Assembly: GCA_903875465.1 (NCBI GenBank) | Contig: CAIQWB010000139.1 | Location: forward strand, 1-64,000 | Reading direction: 5' to 3' | DNA: 64,000 nucleotides | DNA from: an uncultured Verrucomicrobia subdivision 3 bacterium | GTDB lineage: Bacteria > Verrucomicrobiota > Verrucomicrobiia > Limisphaerales > UBA11358 | In this document: piece after piece, positions 34,679 through 44,065 of the stretch | Layout: each line of letters begins with the position of its first letter | How positions within the stretch are numbered: the first letter of the stretch is position 1 | The notes under the pieces: generated by a model | Seen by the model: only the letters and a program-made list of their open reading frames with translations | The model's database searches: none | What the model was told of the DNA's origin: nothing | Translations under genes and position numbers: made by a program

Positions 34679-35128
34679 TTATTGATTTGCCGTGGGCGGA
34701 CGTTCCTCACCCCCGGGGCCGGCGGGCGCGCCATCCGGGCCACCGGCCGGACCATCCCCCGGGCCGCCGCCAGGGCCGCCATTCGGACCACCCTCACCCC
34801 CGGGCCCGCCCGGTCCGCCACCCTGGCGGCGCGGCGGATGCAATTGTTTCAACTGCTTTAACTGTTCGGGTGTCAGAATTTTTTCCAATTTGGCCCGCAC
34901 TTCCTTTTCCAAATCGGCCACTTGCTTCTTCTGCTCGTCCGTCAGGTTCAATTTCTGTTCCGCTCCGGGCGGCAGCAGGTGGAGCCCGCCGCCACCGCGC
35001 GGACCCCGCTGGCCGTGTTCCCCGGCCGGGGGTTGCTGGCCGTCCATCGGCGGCATATTGTCTTGGGCCAGGAGCAGCCCGGTGGAGGCGCTGAGCGCCA
35101 GGGTCAGGAGGAGTATTTTATTTTTCAT
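34679..35128 (-). CDS. Secreted Gly/Pro-rich protein with charged helical core
   Basis: 149 residues from ATG 35128, preceded by GGAAAA. The signal peptide is MKNKILLLTLALSASTGLLL. After DNMPPMDGQQPP and a Gly-rich GPRGGGGLHL comes a helical segment (about 55-100) with LNLTDEQKKQVADLEKEVRA and LTPEQLKQLKQL, resembling LTXXQ/Spy-type periplasmic proteins that sense or buffer metals. The last 45 residues are almost entirely Gly, Pro, Asp and Glu (low complexity). An element shared with the YHYH-PEBP operon lies 239 bases upstream, so co-regulation is likely. Function unknown. Confidence 0.8.
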   Translation of the reverse strand: MKNKILLLTLALSASTGLLLAQDNMPPMDGQQPPAGEHGQRGPRGGGGLHLLPPGAEQKLNLTDEQKKQVADLEKEVRAKLEKILTPEQLKQLKQLHPPRRQGGGPGGPGGEGGPNGGPGGGPGDGPAGGPDGAPAGPGGEERPPTANQ

Positions 35129-35359
35129 AATTTTCCGGTTTGGTTTTTTGTTGTTTTTGTTTGGTTGACTGTTAATTCCCCAAGTCCGCCGGTATCGGCA
35201 GCATTGGGCTGCCAAACTGCCGGTTCGGGCACGGAAATTGGATCCCGTTCCAGGCGGTTGGTGTTGCGGCCTGGAAGCAGCGCATCGTCCGGGGCCGAGC
35301 TGCCGGCGACCGTTGGTTGCTGTTAACGAATGCGTTTATCATGGGACCACTTTACACCA

Positions 35360-35385
35360 GGCAAGCTTAAGCGGACGTTAAGACG
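35360..35385 (-). promoter_or_regulatory. TTAAG-N6-TTAAG response-regulator-type box, copy 2
   Basis: Half-sites TTAAG at 35367-35371 and 35378-35382 are spaced 11 bases. The 26-base element matches 7747-7772 at 22 positions. It is in the 529-base interval (35129-35657) between the Gly/Pro-rich gene and ccsA; the remainder of that interval is AT rich near 35390-35430 and otherwise unremarkable. The distance to the ATG is 239 bases, so a long leader or a promoter close to the box is implied. Confidence 0.6.
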
Positions 35386-35657
35386 CCAAAATTAAATAAA
35401 GTTTCTTAAATTTTTTAAAACCAATTGTTGCTTGCGCAAATCAACGGTTGGAGGATTTACCGTTCTGGTGAAACTGCCGGATTGGGGAAGTGCCTTGCTG
35501 TAGATACCAATGGACTACAATTACTGGTGAAAATTCCGGAGGTATTTGCCAGTGCGAAGTAGTCAAAGGGCAGGCCTTGCATCGGCTCCAAGCGGCACTG
35601 CTCGTGCTAAAAAGCGGGCCAGCGGACACGGTCATGCTGGCGGCTGTCGGGGCCAGT

Positions 35658-37610
35658 TTACTTGGCCGGCACCGTTCGGGGAGGAATAACAGTTGCCGGG
35701 GCTTGGGGCTTGGTTTTAAAGCTGAGCCAGAGGCTGAAGGGGAGCAGTCCAAGGATGATGATGGTGACCTGGCTGCCAATGAACATCATAAGCCAGTTGA
35801 AGGCGGCATCCATGAAGCCGTAGCTGTGAAGGCCAATGCCCAGCATGTTGACACCGAACCAGGAAAAGCTGGTGACAATATTGCCACAGACGGCGAGAAT
35901 CATGATGCCCCGGTCACGGACCAGGCCGCCCCAGCGGGCATGCAGGATGATGGCATTCCAGATCACGATCAGCAGCGCGCCGTTCTCCTTGGGGTCCCAG
36001 CCCCAGAAGCGGCCCCAGGATTGGTCGGCCCAGATGCCGCCAAGCACGGTGCCCACGAAGCTGAACAGGGTGGCGAAGCAGACGATGGCATAGACCATCT
36101 TGGTGAGGACTTTGCCCAGCTCCAGTTGCCCAACTTTTTGGCGGAGCAGGGGGGTGAACAGGCCAAGCAGGATGAAGGTGATGGCCAGGAACCCGGCCAT
36201 GAAGGTGCTGGCATAGCCAAGTGTGACCACGACCACGTGCGTGGCCAGCCAGAAGTTGGTGTCCAGCACCGCGCGCATCATTTCCATGGTGTCGCCATCA
36301 ATCGCCAGGTTTTGCGCGATGATTAGGGTGACAAAACCGGCAAACGCGGCCACGGCGCTGCCCAGGCCCACCGCAAAGACCCGTTCCAAAAGAATGCCCA
36401 AGATGACACAACCCCAGCCAATGAAGATGGCTGAGGAGTACAGATTAGTAACTGGTGGGCGGCCTTCCAGCACCATGCGGAAAGCGATGGCATAGGTATG
36501 CAAGAGGGCCGTCAGAATAATTAAATAAAAGGCGGTGCGGCGGAGGACTTCCGAAGTCTTGGGCGAAATGGCAAAAGTTAACAAGGCTCCCGCCGCGAGC
36601 AGAAAAGCCAGGACGTACAGAATGATGGATTTGTAAAATGCCTGGTAATAATTGTAGAAGGCTTCTTTTCGGCCTTTGTTGGTTTCCTGGGCATACCATT
36701 GCCCGACCCATTGACTGTATTCTTTCACAGACTGATTGAAGACATCCGGCTGGTTGTTCTGGTAAGCGGTGGTCATGGTCACGAAACTCTGCACCGGCGG
36801 ACTCAATTCACCGCCCCGGGAAAGGGCCATCAGGTTGGCCCCGATGGTCTGCCAGTCATCCTTGGACTTGGCATTCTGCAACGGCGGAATGACCAGCGGA
36901 TAAGCGAAGCGGGTCATGTTGTCGAATTCGGAGAGATAACCCAGGAATTCGTTGAGGGTGTTTTCGTCGTATTTTTTGCCAGCTTCCTTCGCGCGCACGG
37001 CGGTGATGCCATCGGGAATGAGCTTTTGGTACTCGGCGAGTTCCACGGCGAAGTTGCGGGAATCCGGCGGGCAGAGGGTGATTTTCAACCGCTGAAAGAG
37101 CGCGGTGGCGTTGTAGAGCTTCATCAACTGCCGCTCGAAGGCGCTGCGGTTGGGGGCCTCGATTTTTTCAATCCGGGTGGCCTGGGTTTCGATGTCCTCA
37201 ATATGCGGCCGGATTTCGTTCAGGGAATAAAACTTCTGCTTCTCGGGCAGTCCGAGCAGGTTAAGCAGTTCGAGGTTGTCGATGCGAAAAACGGGGCGGT
37301 TGTCTGCCGCAATGGGCTTCATCATAACCTCCACCAGCCAGTCGTCGGCGGTGAGGGCTTCCGAGGTGGGGGCGTTGGTGCCGGCGGCCTCGAGTTGTTC
37401 GGCGGAGAGCTGGCGAATGAGCTGGCTGGCGCGCATCTGGAGGAGGGAATTGCGCGCCACGGAATCAAAGGGTTGAATCCGGCCATTGAGCAACACGGGG
37501 AGTTGACCGAATTCACGCGTGTGAAATCGCTTCTCCGTCGGTTGGTTGAAACTGCTGGCCAGCCAGCCGGCCAGGATGGCTACAATCAGCCAGGGAATCC
37601 ATTTTTTCAT
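35658..37610 (-). CDS. ccsA: Cytochrome c biogenesis protein CcsA (ResC)
   Basis: A 650-residue integral membrane protein of the heme handling protein family, which with ResB carries heme across the membrane and attaches it to apocytochrome c. The N-terminal about 330 residues are a large extracytoplasmic domain after one membrane helix. The C-terminal half has about eight helices and the WWD heme-binding domain GIWADQSWGRFWGWDPKENG (about 555-575), plus flanking conserved His. It overlaps the ResB gene (ATGA) and is last in the operon. Confidence 0.93.
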   Translation of the reverse strand: MKKWIPWLIVAILAGWLASSFNQPTEKRFHTREFGQLPVLLNGRIQPFDSVARNSLLQMRASQLIRQLSAEQLEAAGTNAPTSEALTADDWLVEVMMKPIAADNRPVFRIDNLELLNLLGLPEKQKFYSLNEIRPHIEDIETQATRIEKIEAPNRSAFERQLMKLYNATALFQRLKITLCPPDSRNFAVELAEYQKLIPDGITAVRAKEAGKKYDENTLNEFLGYLSEFDNMTRFAYPLVIPPLQNAKSKDDWQTIGANLMALSRGGELSPPVQSFVTMTTAYQNNQPDVFNQSVKEYSQWVGQWYAQETNKGRKEAFYNYYQAFYKSIILYVLAFLLAAGALLTFAISPKTSEVLRRTAFYLIILTALLHTYAIAFRMVLEGRPPVTNLYSSAIFIGWGCVILGILLERVFAVGLGSAVAAFAGFVTLIIAQNLAIDGDTMEMMRAVLDTNFWLATHVVVVTLGYASTFMAGFLAITFILLGLFTPLLRQKVGQLELGKVLTKMVYAIVCFATLFSFVGTVLGGIWADQSWGRFWGWDPKENGALLIVIWNAIILHARWGGLVRDRGIMILAVCGNIVTSFSWFGVNMLGIGLHSYGFMDAAFNWLMMFIGSQVTIIILGLLPFSLWLSFKTKPQAPATVIPPRTVPAK

Positions 37611-38758
37611 ACCGTGCGCCTCCGTTGTAAAAAGGGAACCAAGTGCGAGAGAAATTGGGTGATCAAGCCGGCCCCCACCAGCAGACAGGCCAGGTAGGGA
37701 GTGACCCAGCTCGGGTTGTGGACTACTTGCAGAATGGTGCCGCCGTCATCCTCATCAAAACTCGCTTGATAATACGTTTCGCCGTCGTAACGCAGGGGAT
37801 TGTTCATGTAAATCAGCACGTCGCGGTGTTCGCCGGTGGCCGGGCGGTCCAGCACGATGCGGCTGGAGAAGTTCTTGGGCACATCGGTGCCCTTGTAGAC
37901 GTCGTGCTTGAATTCCAGCAAGCGCAGGCTGTAGGGCTTGTAGAAGCGCTCCATGCGCAGCATCAAGGTGTAGGTGCGGCTGCCCACGGTGATTTTCTGC
38001 GGTTGGCCGAAGAAGGCGGAGACCATGTAGGTGCCGGCCGAACCCGTCGGGGTCACGATTTCCACCAGGCCGGAGGGCAGGTCCCGGAGGTTCATTACGG
38101 TTTCACGCGCTATGGACTTGTACCAGACCCCCGTGGCTCCCAGGCCACCCGAGGCTCCGGAAGCTTCAAAACCCGCCGCTGGATGATTGGTGACGGCGGA
38201 GTTGGCGTAAAATTTAGTCACCTTGAGCGTGAAGGGAAGCTGGGGATGACTGATGGTGCCCTGTTTCAGGAGCAGATGTTCCGGGATTGCCACGACCTTG
38301 TCGGCGTCCTGGTCCGTTACATCGGTGATGGCCAGCTCAAATTCGCGATCGGATTCGGAATAGTTGCGGCTGTCCCCCACGCGCAGGTGCAACTGGCTTT
38401 CCACCGCCAGCATGTCGGTGAGCAACTGGCCCACCAGCAGCATGATCAAGCCCACATGGATCATCCAAATGCCGGCTTTTTTGCGGCTGAACGAAAAGCG
38501 TTCACAATGGGCCGCCACGAGATTGAGGAGCAGGATCCCACCCACCAAGTACCCCCCCGGCAGCACGGGGATTTTCCAGGCGAAATGCTCAGATTGCCAG
38601 TAAACGAAGAAGCTGCGGAAGAACTCATTTTGCGCCTTGTACAAGCCCAGGTGAACCTGCGCCAGGGTGCCGGTGAAGATCAGCACCATCCCGAAGCCGA
38701 GACAGACCACGGTCAGCCGCAGGGACGCGAAAAACTTGATGAGCCGTTCCAGGAACAT
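37607..38758 (-). CDS. resB: Cytochrome c biogenesis protein ResB (Ccs1)
   Basis: A 383-residue membrane protein. It opens with LIKFFASLRLTVVCLGFGMV (helix 1), has helices near 60-80 and 95-110 and a large extracytoplasmic domain (about 115-350) with the conserved PLRYDGETYYQASFDEDDGG segment, then a last helix. It works with CcsA in system II cytochrome c maturation. It is the middle gene, beginning one base after the lipoprotein stop. Confidence 0.92.
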   Translation of the reverse strand: MFLERLIKFFASLRLTVVCLGFGMVLIFTGTLAQVHLGLYKAQNEFFRSFFVYWQSEHFAWKIPVLPGGYLVGGILLLNLVAAHCERFSFSRKKAGIWMIHVGLIMLLVGQLLTDMLAVESQLHLRVGDSRNYSESDREFELAITDVTDQDADKVVAIPEHLLLKQGTISHPQLPFTLKVTKFYANSAVTNHPAAGFEASGASGGLGATGVWYKSIARETVMNLRDLPSGLVEIVTPTGSAGTYMVSAFFGQPQKITVGSRTYTLMLRMERFYKPYSLRLLEFKHDVYKGTDVPKNFSSRIVLDRPATGEHRDVLIYMNNPLRYDGETYYQASFDEDDGGTILQVVHNPSWVTPYLACLLVGAGLITQFLSHLVPFLQRRRTV

Positions 38759-38759
38759 G

Positions 38760-39950
38760 TTAGTATTTTACCGTTTGGACGAATTGCAAGAAGGCTGCCT
38801 TTTGATGCTCGACCACGGAGGCATCGCCCATGAGTTTGTAGAACCAAGTCTGGCCATTCAGCGGCAGAATCACACCCACGAGCTGGGCGGGCTGGCTGGT
38901 TTTGGCATCCGTGCCGGTAATATCCACTTGCGACGCCGGGCCGGCAGTGGTGCTGAGGGCGGTTACGGCGGCGGTCAGGCCGGCGTCATCCAGCGGTGGC
39001 AGGGAAATCTGCCGGCGCCAGCGATTCACATTGGCGAGCAAGCCTCCGACATCACCCGGGAAAGAGCTCACGGTAATGTCGGCCTTGGCGGTATTTTCGG
39101 TGGCGGTAAATCGGGCGAGCAGCATGGCGGACGGGGGTTCGGCGGTCCAGGCGGCCGGAACGGTCCACGCGGGCAGAATGCCAGCCGGAGCTGCGGCAGC
39201 CGCAGCGGGAGCCGTGCCACCCATCGGGGGCAGGCTGTCCCCGCCAATGGGCGGATGATCCGGAGGCAGGGCGGCGCTGGCGTCCGGTGCGACAAATTGC
39301 AGGGATTTCAGGAAGGCGATGAAATTGGCCTTTTGGAGGCCAACCGAATCATTGTCGCCCGTCGCCTTAAAGAACCACATCATATCGTCGCGATGCAGCG
39401 CCACGGCGAGAATGCGCGCCTTGCCATCCGCACCGGCGGTAATGGCCCCCATGCCGGCGGCTCCGGCGGGCGTTCCGGCAAGGTCAAACAATACGCTCTG
39501 GCTACCGCCGATTGTGACGGGTTCGCCTTGTTTGGAGAAATCATCAGCCGTGATGGGTTCCAAGCCCACCTGACCGCGCCAGCGATTGAGATTGTTTAAA
39601 TCCCCGCCGGCCATGCCGGGCAGCGGAACAATGGAAATATCCACAGATTTGCCATCCTTGCCGGGGGCCGCAAAGCTGGCAAGGCGCATTTCCCCGGCCG
39701 GCTTGGCCGCCCAGCCCTCCGGGAGGGTCCATTTCAGCTGGGGCACCGTGGTTTGGGCACTGGCGGTCGGGGCACTCATGTCCCCGGGGGCGGTGGTCGC
39801 GGCGGGCGTGGTTGCATCATCTGCTTTGGCGACTTTGTAAACCTTGACGTCATTATCGCCGCAACCGGCCAATGGCAGGAGCAGCAGCCCGAGCAGGGCG
39901 CCACCGGCCAGACGTTGATTCATTTGCCACAGAGACCTCATGGAATTCAT
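38760..39950 (-). CDS. Lipoprotein with two tandem copies of an unrecognised domain
   Basis: 396 residues. A lipoprotein signal ends at LLLLPLAGC (about residues 20-28); the start could also be the in-frame ATG at 39923. Two related domains follow, one about 70-215 and one about 245-390: GWAAKPAGEMRLASF with NLNRWRGQVGLEPI pairs with AWTAEPPSAMLLARF and NVNRWRRQISLPPL. The linker between them is Ala/Pro rich. It is first in an operon with ResB and CcsA, so a role in periplasmic cytochrome or redox processes is inferred from context; I do not recognise the domain family. Confidence 0.75.
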   Translation of the reverse strand: MNSMRSLWQMNQRLAGGALLGLLLLPLAGCGDNDVKVYKVAKADDATTPAATTAPGDMSAPTASAQTTVPQLKWTLPEGWAAKPAGEMRLASFAAPGKDGKSVDISIVPLPGMAGGDLNNLNRWRGQVGLEPITADDFSKQGEPVTIGGSQSVLFDLAGTPAGAAGMGAITAGADGKARILAVALHRDDMMWFFKATGDNDSVGLQKANFIAFLKSLQFVAPDASAALPPDHPPIGGDSLPPMGGTAPAAAAAAPAGILPAWTVPAAWTAEPPSAMLLARFTATENTAKADITVSSFPGDVGGLLANVNRWRRQISLPPLDDAGLTAAVTALSTTAGPASQVDITGTDAKTSQPAQLVGVILPLNGQTWFYKLMGDASVVEHQKAAFLQFVQTVKY

Positions 39951-39997
39951 ATCGTTCGCTTTATATATAGCCGGATTGATGCCGCACTGCTCACTTT

Positions 39998-40018
39998 AAG
40001 TTGTTAATACTACAACTT
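39998..40018. other. Inverted repeat upstream of the cytochrome operon
   Basis: AAGTTGT and ACAACTT form a 7-bp stem around a 7-base AT-rich loop, 48 bases upstream of the lipoprotein gene and followed by TTTT on the plus strand. It could be an operator for the operon or a weak terminator. The rest of 39951-40205 has nothing I can identify. Confidence 0.3.
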
Positions 40019-40205
40019 TTATTGCCCTGCCAAAAGCAAAAAGAAATTAGGCGATGGCCTTCGGGAGCAGCCCCATAGCGGGGAAGGCAGCGGGTAGCAT
40101 CGATCTGGAAGGCGTTTGTGGCGCAGTCTTGGGGAGGCACCCGTATGCCATTGCAGAGCCGGTCGGCGAAGCCCTTTCGCGGCGCTTTGCCGTCTTCAAA
40201 CCAGC

Positions 40206-43013
40206 TTACTTGGCCAGTTCCAGCAGGGCTTGGTCGCGGGTGTCGGTATCTTGGATGATTTTAGCCATTTCCATGGCTTCCTTGCGATGTCCGGCTTTAA
40301 CCAGAGTCTGCATGCATCGGCGGGCTGCCGGGTCGTGGACATCCACATCGCTGATTTGTTCCAGGGCTTGTTTGGCCAAGGCGAAGTCGCCAGCCTGGGC
40401 GGCGTCCACGGCCAGCGTCTTGAGGGCGTCATCCTTGTCACTGGCGTCGGAAATGGTTTCTGCTGCTTCCAGGCGGGACTGGAGGACATCCTGGGAAGCC
40501 GCCTGCACTACGCCCTGGGCTGCCATGGCCGCGCCCTCGGCCAGCAGGGCGGGTAGGTCCAGGTTGGTGAGGGTAAAGGCCACCCCTGCCAGTTGGCTGG
40601 TGCCGGTGAATTTCCAGCTGCCAGCATTGGCGGGAACGCCGACCAATGCGCCCGCCATCGCGGGCGCGGATTTGAAACCCGTTTTGTTCACATTGATATG
40701 CAGTCCCGGGAGGGAGAAAGCCACGTGGCTGTGGTCTTTTTTATCGAATACCTGAATGCCTTTGTCGGCGGACAAGGAAACCACTGCATCTTCATTGCTC
40801 ACATAGATGCCGCCGGGCGGGGTGCCGGCGGATTCCGGCAGCCCGCTTTGCAAGCCAGCGAAGCTGATCACCACATTGCTGGAATTGGCGGACGCGAGAC
40901 TGAAATCGTCAAAACTAGCCGGGACGGAGGCCAGTTCTTGGTGCAAGCGGCCAGTCAGCGCCTGCCAGGCCCGGCTGCGCGGCGGGAGGGGGGGCAACGG
41001 GGTGCTTGGTGCCAGTGGGGCCACCGGCTGGAAATGGATGCTGGAGTTACCGAATTGGTGCACTGCCTGATGCCTGCCCCATGGGAAATTGAAGCTGGGC
41101 AGCACAGCCACCAGGGCGATCAAAAGCAGCAGTCCCACCAAGCCCACAATGGCTGCGATTATGATCCATTTGCCGTTGCCCGGGGCATTCGTAGCGGGCC
41201 GGGGCGGCAGGCCACCCGCCGGGGGCACGGCCCCCAAGGGAGGCGGCGGAACCACCGGTGGCGGCGGATTCCCTCCGGCGGCGGCGGCCGGCGCGATAAA
41301 CTCGTTGGGCACGACCATGGTGCCGGCCGGACCAATGGCCGGGGCCGGGGCCGGGGCGACCGGTGAGGCAGCCAATGGACGGACCGGCACCGGGGCGGGC
41401 GGCTGGCCCAGGCCAAACATATCCTCATAGGCATAAACCAGCATGGCAATGGCCACTGGGGCCGCTAGAAAAATGCCCACCCCGCAGGCCATGAAACCGA
41501 CCAGGTAAAGACCGCCAAAAACCAGCATCAACAGCAACACTTTCCACCAGTGTTTATGCACGACCTTGCGGCTTAATTCCATGGCTGGCCAAAAATCCAG
41601 ACCTTTGTCGATCACCAGCAGCAGGGTAAAGAGCCAGCCGACGCACAAATAAATGCCGGGGATGACAAAGCAGAAAAAGCCCAGGATGGTCAGCGCGGTG
41701 ACGGCGAAGCTGGCCAGGAACAGATGGAGAAATCGTTTGGAAAAGCCCGAAAACGCCGTCTCCACAGTGGCCGGCTCGCGGCGGATTTTTTTCAAGAAAT
41801 AAAGATAAAGCCCGGCGATCAAGGGGCCGGTGAGCAGCATGGCCAGCACGGCCACCCCTTGGAACGAGCCGCTCTGGCTGGAGCCCACGGAGCCAAAGGT
41901 GCTGGTGGACACCAGCATCAGGGCCAGGACCAAGGCGGTGATGCCCACGAAGGACCAGAAATCGGACTTCACCAAGGTCCAGCCCCGGCGGAGGCAATGG
42001 CGGATGCCCAGTTGATAATCGCGCGCGATCAGCGCCTCGTGCGTGACTCCAGAATGCGAGGCCCCGGGCGGGTTTGCGGCCAGGGTGCCGGCAATGGTTT
42101 CCACCGCCGTTTTCACCTGGCTGGCATGCTGGTAACGGCGGTCGGGCTCCCGCTCCAGGGCGCGGAACACCACTTCATCCAGCCGCACATCCACGCGCAA
42201 GCCCTTGGGACCGGAGGACGGCGGGCCAAATTTGCCCAGTGGCAGTTCGCCCGTGAGCATTTCATAAAAGACGACCCCGAGGGAGAAAATATCCGCCCGG
42301 TGATCCACGCTCTGAGGCCGGTTCATTTGCTCGGGGGCCATGTAATGCGGCGTGCCAATAATCCCCTGGGTCACCGGGATGGCCGGATCGGCCCCCGGTC
42401 CAACAATCTTGGCAATGCCAAAGTCCGCAATTTTCACCCGGCCTTTTTTATCCAGCAAAATATTATCCGGTTTGATGTCCCGGTGCACAATGCCGGCATC
42501 ATGCGCAAATTGGAGGGCCTCGCAAATCTGTGGCACAATTTGCAGAGCCTGGGCCGGGTTTAATTTGCCCTCGTGCTCAAGCTGCCGCAAATTAAGCCCA
42601 TCCACAAACTCCATGATGAAATAAGGCTGGCCATTCATCTGGCCAAAATCATAAACCATGACGATGTTGGGATGATTCAACTTCGCCAGCGCCCGGGCTT
42701 CACGGGTAAACCGGTCAGAAAAGTCAGTGCCCCGGTTGAGTTGGGCGGGAAGAATTTTTAACGCCACCATGCGATCCAGCAGGGGTTGCCGGGCCTGGTA
42801 AACGGCCCCCATGCCGCCCCGCCCCAAGAGGCGGATAATTTCCAACTGGGGAAACAGCGCGGCCAATTCCGCCACTGTGGGTGGTTGAAAGCCGTACATA
42901 TCCTGCGGGGGCGCGGAATCAGCCGCCCCTTGTTTGAGCATGCAGGCAGGGCATAACCCACCCAAGCCGCCGGCCGCGAGTTCGGCGCCACATTGAGGAC
43001 ATTTTTGCTCCAT
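40206..43013 (-). CDS. Membrane Ser/Thr protein kinase with zinc ribbon
   Basis: 935 residues from ATG 43013, where MEQKCPQCGAELAAGG begins an N-terminal CxxC...CxxC zinc ribbon; a start at 43040 adds nine residues. The kinase domain (about 45-305) has the Gly loop LLGRGGMGAVYQA, VALKIL with the ATP Lys, HRDIKPDNILLDK (catalytic loop), ADFGIAKIVG and MAPEQM. Then come about six membrane helices (about 345-525) similar to the membrane domain of GDPD/DUF975-type proteins, a Pro/Ala-rich linker, one more helix (about 615-640), and a C-terminal region with TPR-like helices. It would phosphorylate cytoplasmic targets in response to membrane or outside signals. Confidence 0.88.
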   Translation of the reverse strand: MEQKCPQCGAELAAGGLGGLCPACMLKQGAADSAPPQDMYGFQPPTVAELAALFPQLEIIRLLGRGGMGAVYQARQPLLDRMVALKILPAQLNRGTDFSDRFTREARALAKLNHPNIVMVYDFGQMNGQPYFIMEFVDGLNLRQLEHEGKLNPAQALQIVPQICEALQFAHDAGIVHRDIKPDNILLDKKGRVKIADFGIAKIVGPGADPAIPVTQGIIGTPHYMAPEQMNRPQSVDHRADIFSLGVVFYEMLTGELPLGKFGPPSSGPKGLRVDVRLDEVVFRALEREPDRRYQHASQVKTAVETIAGTLAANPPGASHSGVTHEALIARDYQLGIRHCLRRGWTLVKSDFWSFVGITALVLALMLVSTSTFGSVGSSQSGSFQGVAVLAMLLTGPLIAGLYLYFLKKIRREPATVETAFSGFSKRFLHLFLASFAVTALTILGFFCFVIPGIYLCVGWLFTLLLVIDKGLDFWPAMELSRKVVHKHWWKVLLLMLVFGGLYLVGFMACGVGIFLAAPVAIAMLVYAYEDMFGLGQPPAPVPVRPLAASPVAPAPAPAIGPAGTMVVPNEFIAPAAAAGGNPPPPVVPPPPLGAVPPAGGLPPRPATNAPGNGKWIIIAAIVGLVGLLLLIALVAVLPSFNFPWGRHQAVHQFGNSSIHFQPVAPLAPSTPLPPLPPRSRAWQALTGRLHQELASVPASFDDFSLASANSSNVVISFAGLQSGLPESAGTPPGGIYVSNEDAVVSLSADKGIQVFDKKDHSHVAFSLPGLHINVNKTGFKSAPAMAGALVGVPANAGSWKFTGTSQLAGVAFTLTNLDLPALLAEGAAMAAQGVVQAASQDVLQSRLEAAETISDASDKDDALKTLAVDAAQAGDFALAKQALEQISDVDVHDPAARRCMQTLVKAGHRKEAMEMAKIIQDTDTRDQALLELAK

Positions 43014-43222
43014 ATTCAAACCTGATTTGGGTGCATCCATACGACCTGCTCAGAAGCAAATCTGAACTAATGTTACAAATTAAATGGAGCTGGACCAGAA
43101 AAATTGACGGGCAAAGCCGGCGCTGGGTGTGAGACAAAATTCTTCGGGCAGGTTCATTTTCACGGGTTTTGGCATAATAAATATCTAGAAGTCTAGGGAT
43201 TGCATGGATTCGCCATTTTCCA

Positions 43223-43343
43223 GCGCCCCGGCCGGGGCGCGATGGTTCCGGGCTGGGTACCGGGGGCGGCGCAAAGCTTCCGCCTGCGCACAGAGCTATG
43301 GCGGACAGGTGCCCCCGGCTAATTTCCGGCGCCCCTCCGGGGC
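43223..43343. repeat. Cluster of REP-like palindromes
   Basis: GCGCCCCGGCCGGGGCGC (43223-43240) is a perfect 18-base palindrome. CCGGGGGC (43260-43267) pairs with GCCCCCGG (43311-43318), and GCCCC-TCC-GGGGC (43331-43343) is a small hairpin. Together they could fold into one branched structure in the gene-free interval 43041-43474. The TCC-looped hairpin matches the type seen at 130-146. Confidence 0.55.
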
Positions 43344-43474
43344 AAGGCGCGGGCGAAGGAAGAAATTTGGCTCACACCCTATGGCGCTTTCGCAATTGAC
43401 AGGCCAGCTGGCGTTGGCTTAATTATCAAAAGAAGGAACACTCAACCAGCCGCTCACCCGGGCGGAACATTAGC

Positions 43475-43951
43475 ATGAAACAACAATTTCACGCCCTCAT
43501 TGCGGGGCGCGGGCCGAAGGCTGCGTGGACGCAAGTCGACATCCCTTTTGACGTGGCGAAGGTTTTTGGGAGCAAAGCCCAGGTGCCGGTGGCCGGGACA
43601 GTAAATGGTTTTCCCTTTCGCAATTCCCTTAAACCGAATGGGGATGGCACGCACTACTTGCATATCAATAAAACCTTGCTGGCGGGGGCCAAAGCGCGCC
43701 TGGGTGACACGGTGTCAATCGTCATGGTGCAGGATCCGCATCCCCGGAAGGTCGCGGTTCCCGCCGACCTTCGGGCCGCCCTGAAAACCGAGCCCGTCTC
43801 GGCCAGGATTTTCTCCCGGTTCTCCTACTCCCATAAAAAAGAGATGGTCGACTGGATTTGTGCGGCGAAAAAGGCGGAAACGCGCGCCCGGCGGGTGGTT
43901 AAGTGTCTGGCCATGCTGGCGGAAAAAAGCACGGTCAAAAAGGGAGGGTAA
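43475..43951 (+). CDS. DUF1905/YdeI-type protein
   Basis: 158 residues. The N-terminal half (about 10-90) is a DUF1905 beta-barrel: AAWTQVDIPFDVAKVFGSKA and FPFRNSLKPNGDGTHYLHIN. The C-terminal half (about 95-150) is a YdeI/OmpD-associated helical segment, including FSRFSYSHKKEMVDWICAAK. Proteins of this type are cytoplasmic and of uncertain function; some have been called bacteriocin-protection proteins. It is a single gene downstream of the REP-like cluster. Confidence 0.85.
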   Translation: MKQQFHALIAGRGPKAAWTQVDIPFDVAKVFGSKAQVPVAGTVNGFPFRNSLKPNGDGTHYLHINKTLLAGAKARLGDTVSIVMVQDPHPRKVAVPADLRAALKTEPVSARIFSRFSYSHKKEMVDWICAAKKAETRARRVVKCLAMLAEKSTVKKGG

Positions 43952-44065
43952 AAATGGACTTTAATTATGAAGCGGCGGGCCTCGACTCATTTGGTTTTGG
44001 GCGAACATCCCGCCGGTCGCCCAGAACCGGCGGGATGCGCTTGGTCGCCAACCTCTCGGGCCAGC

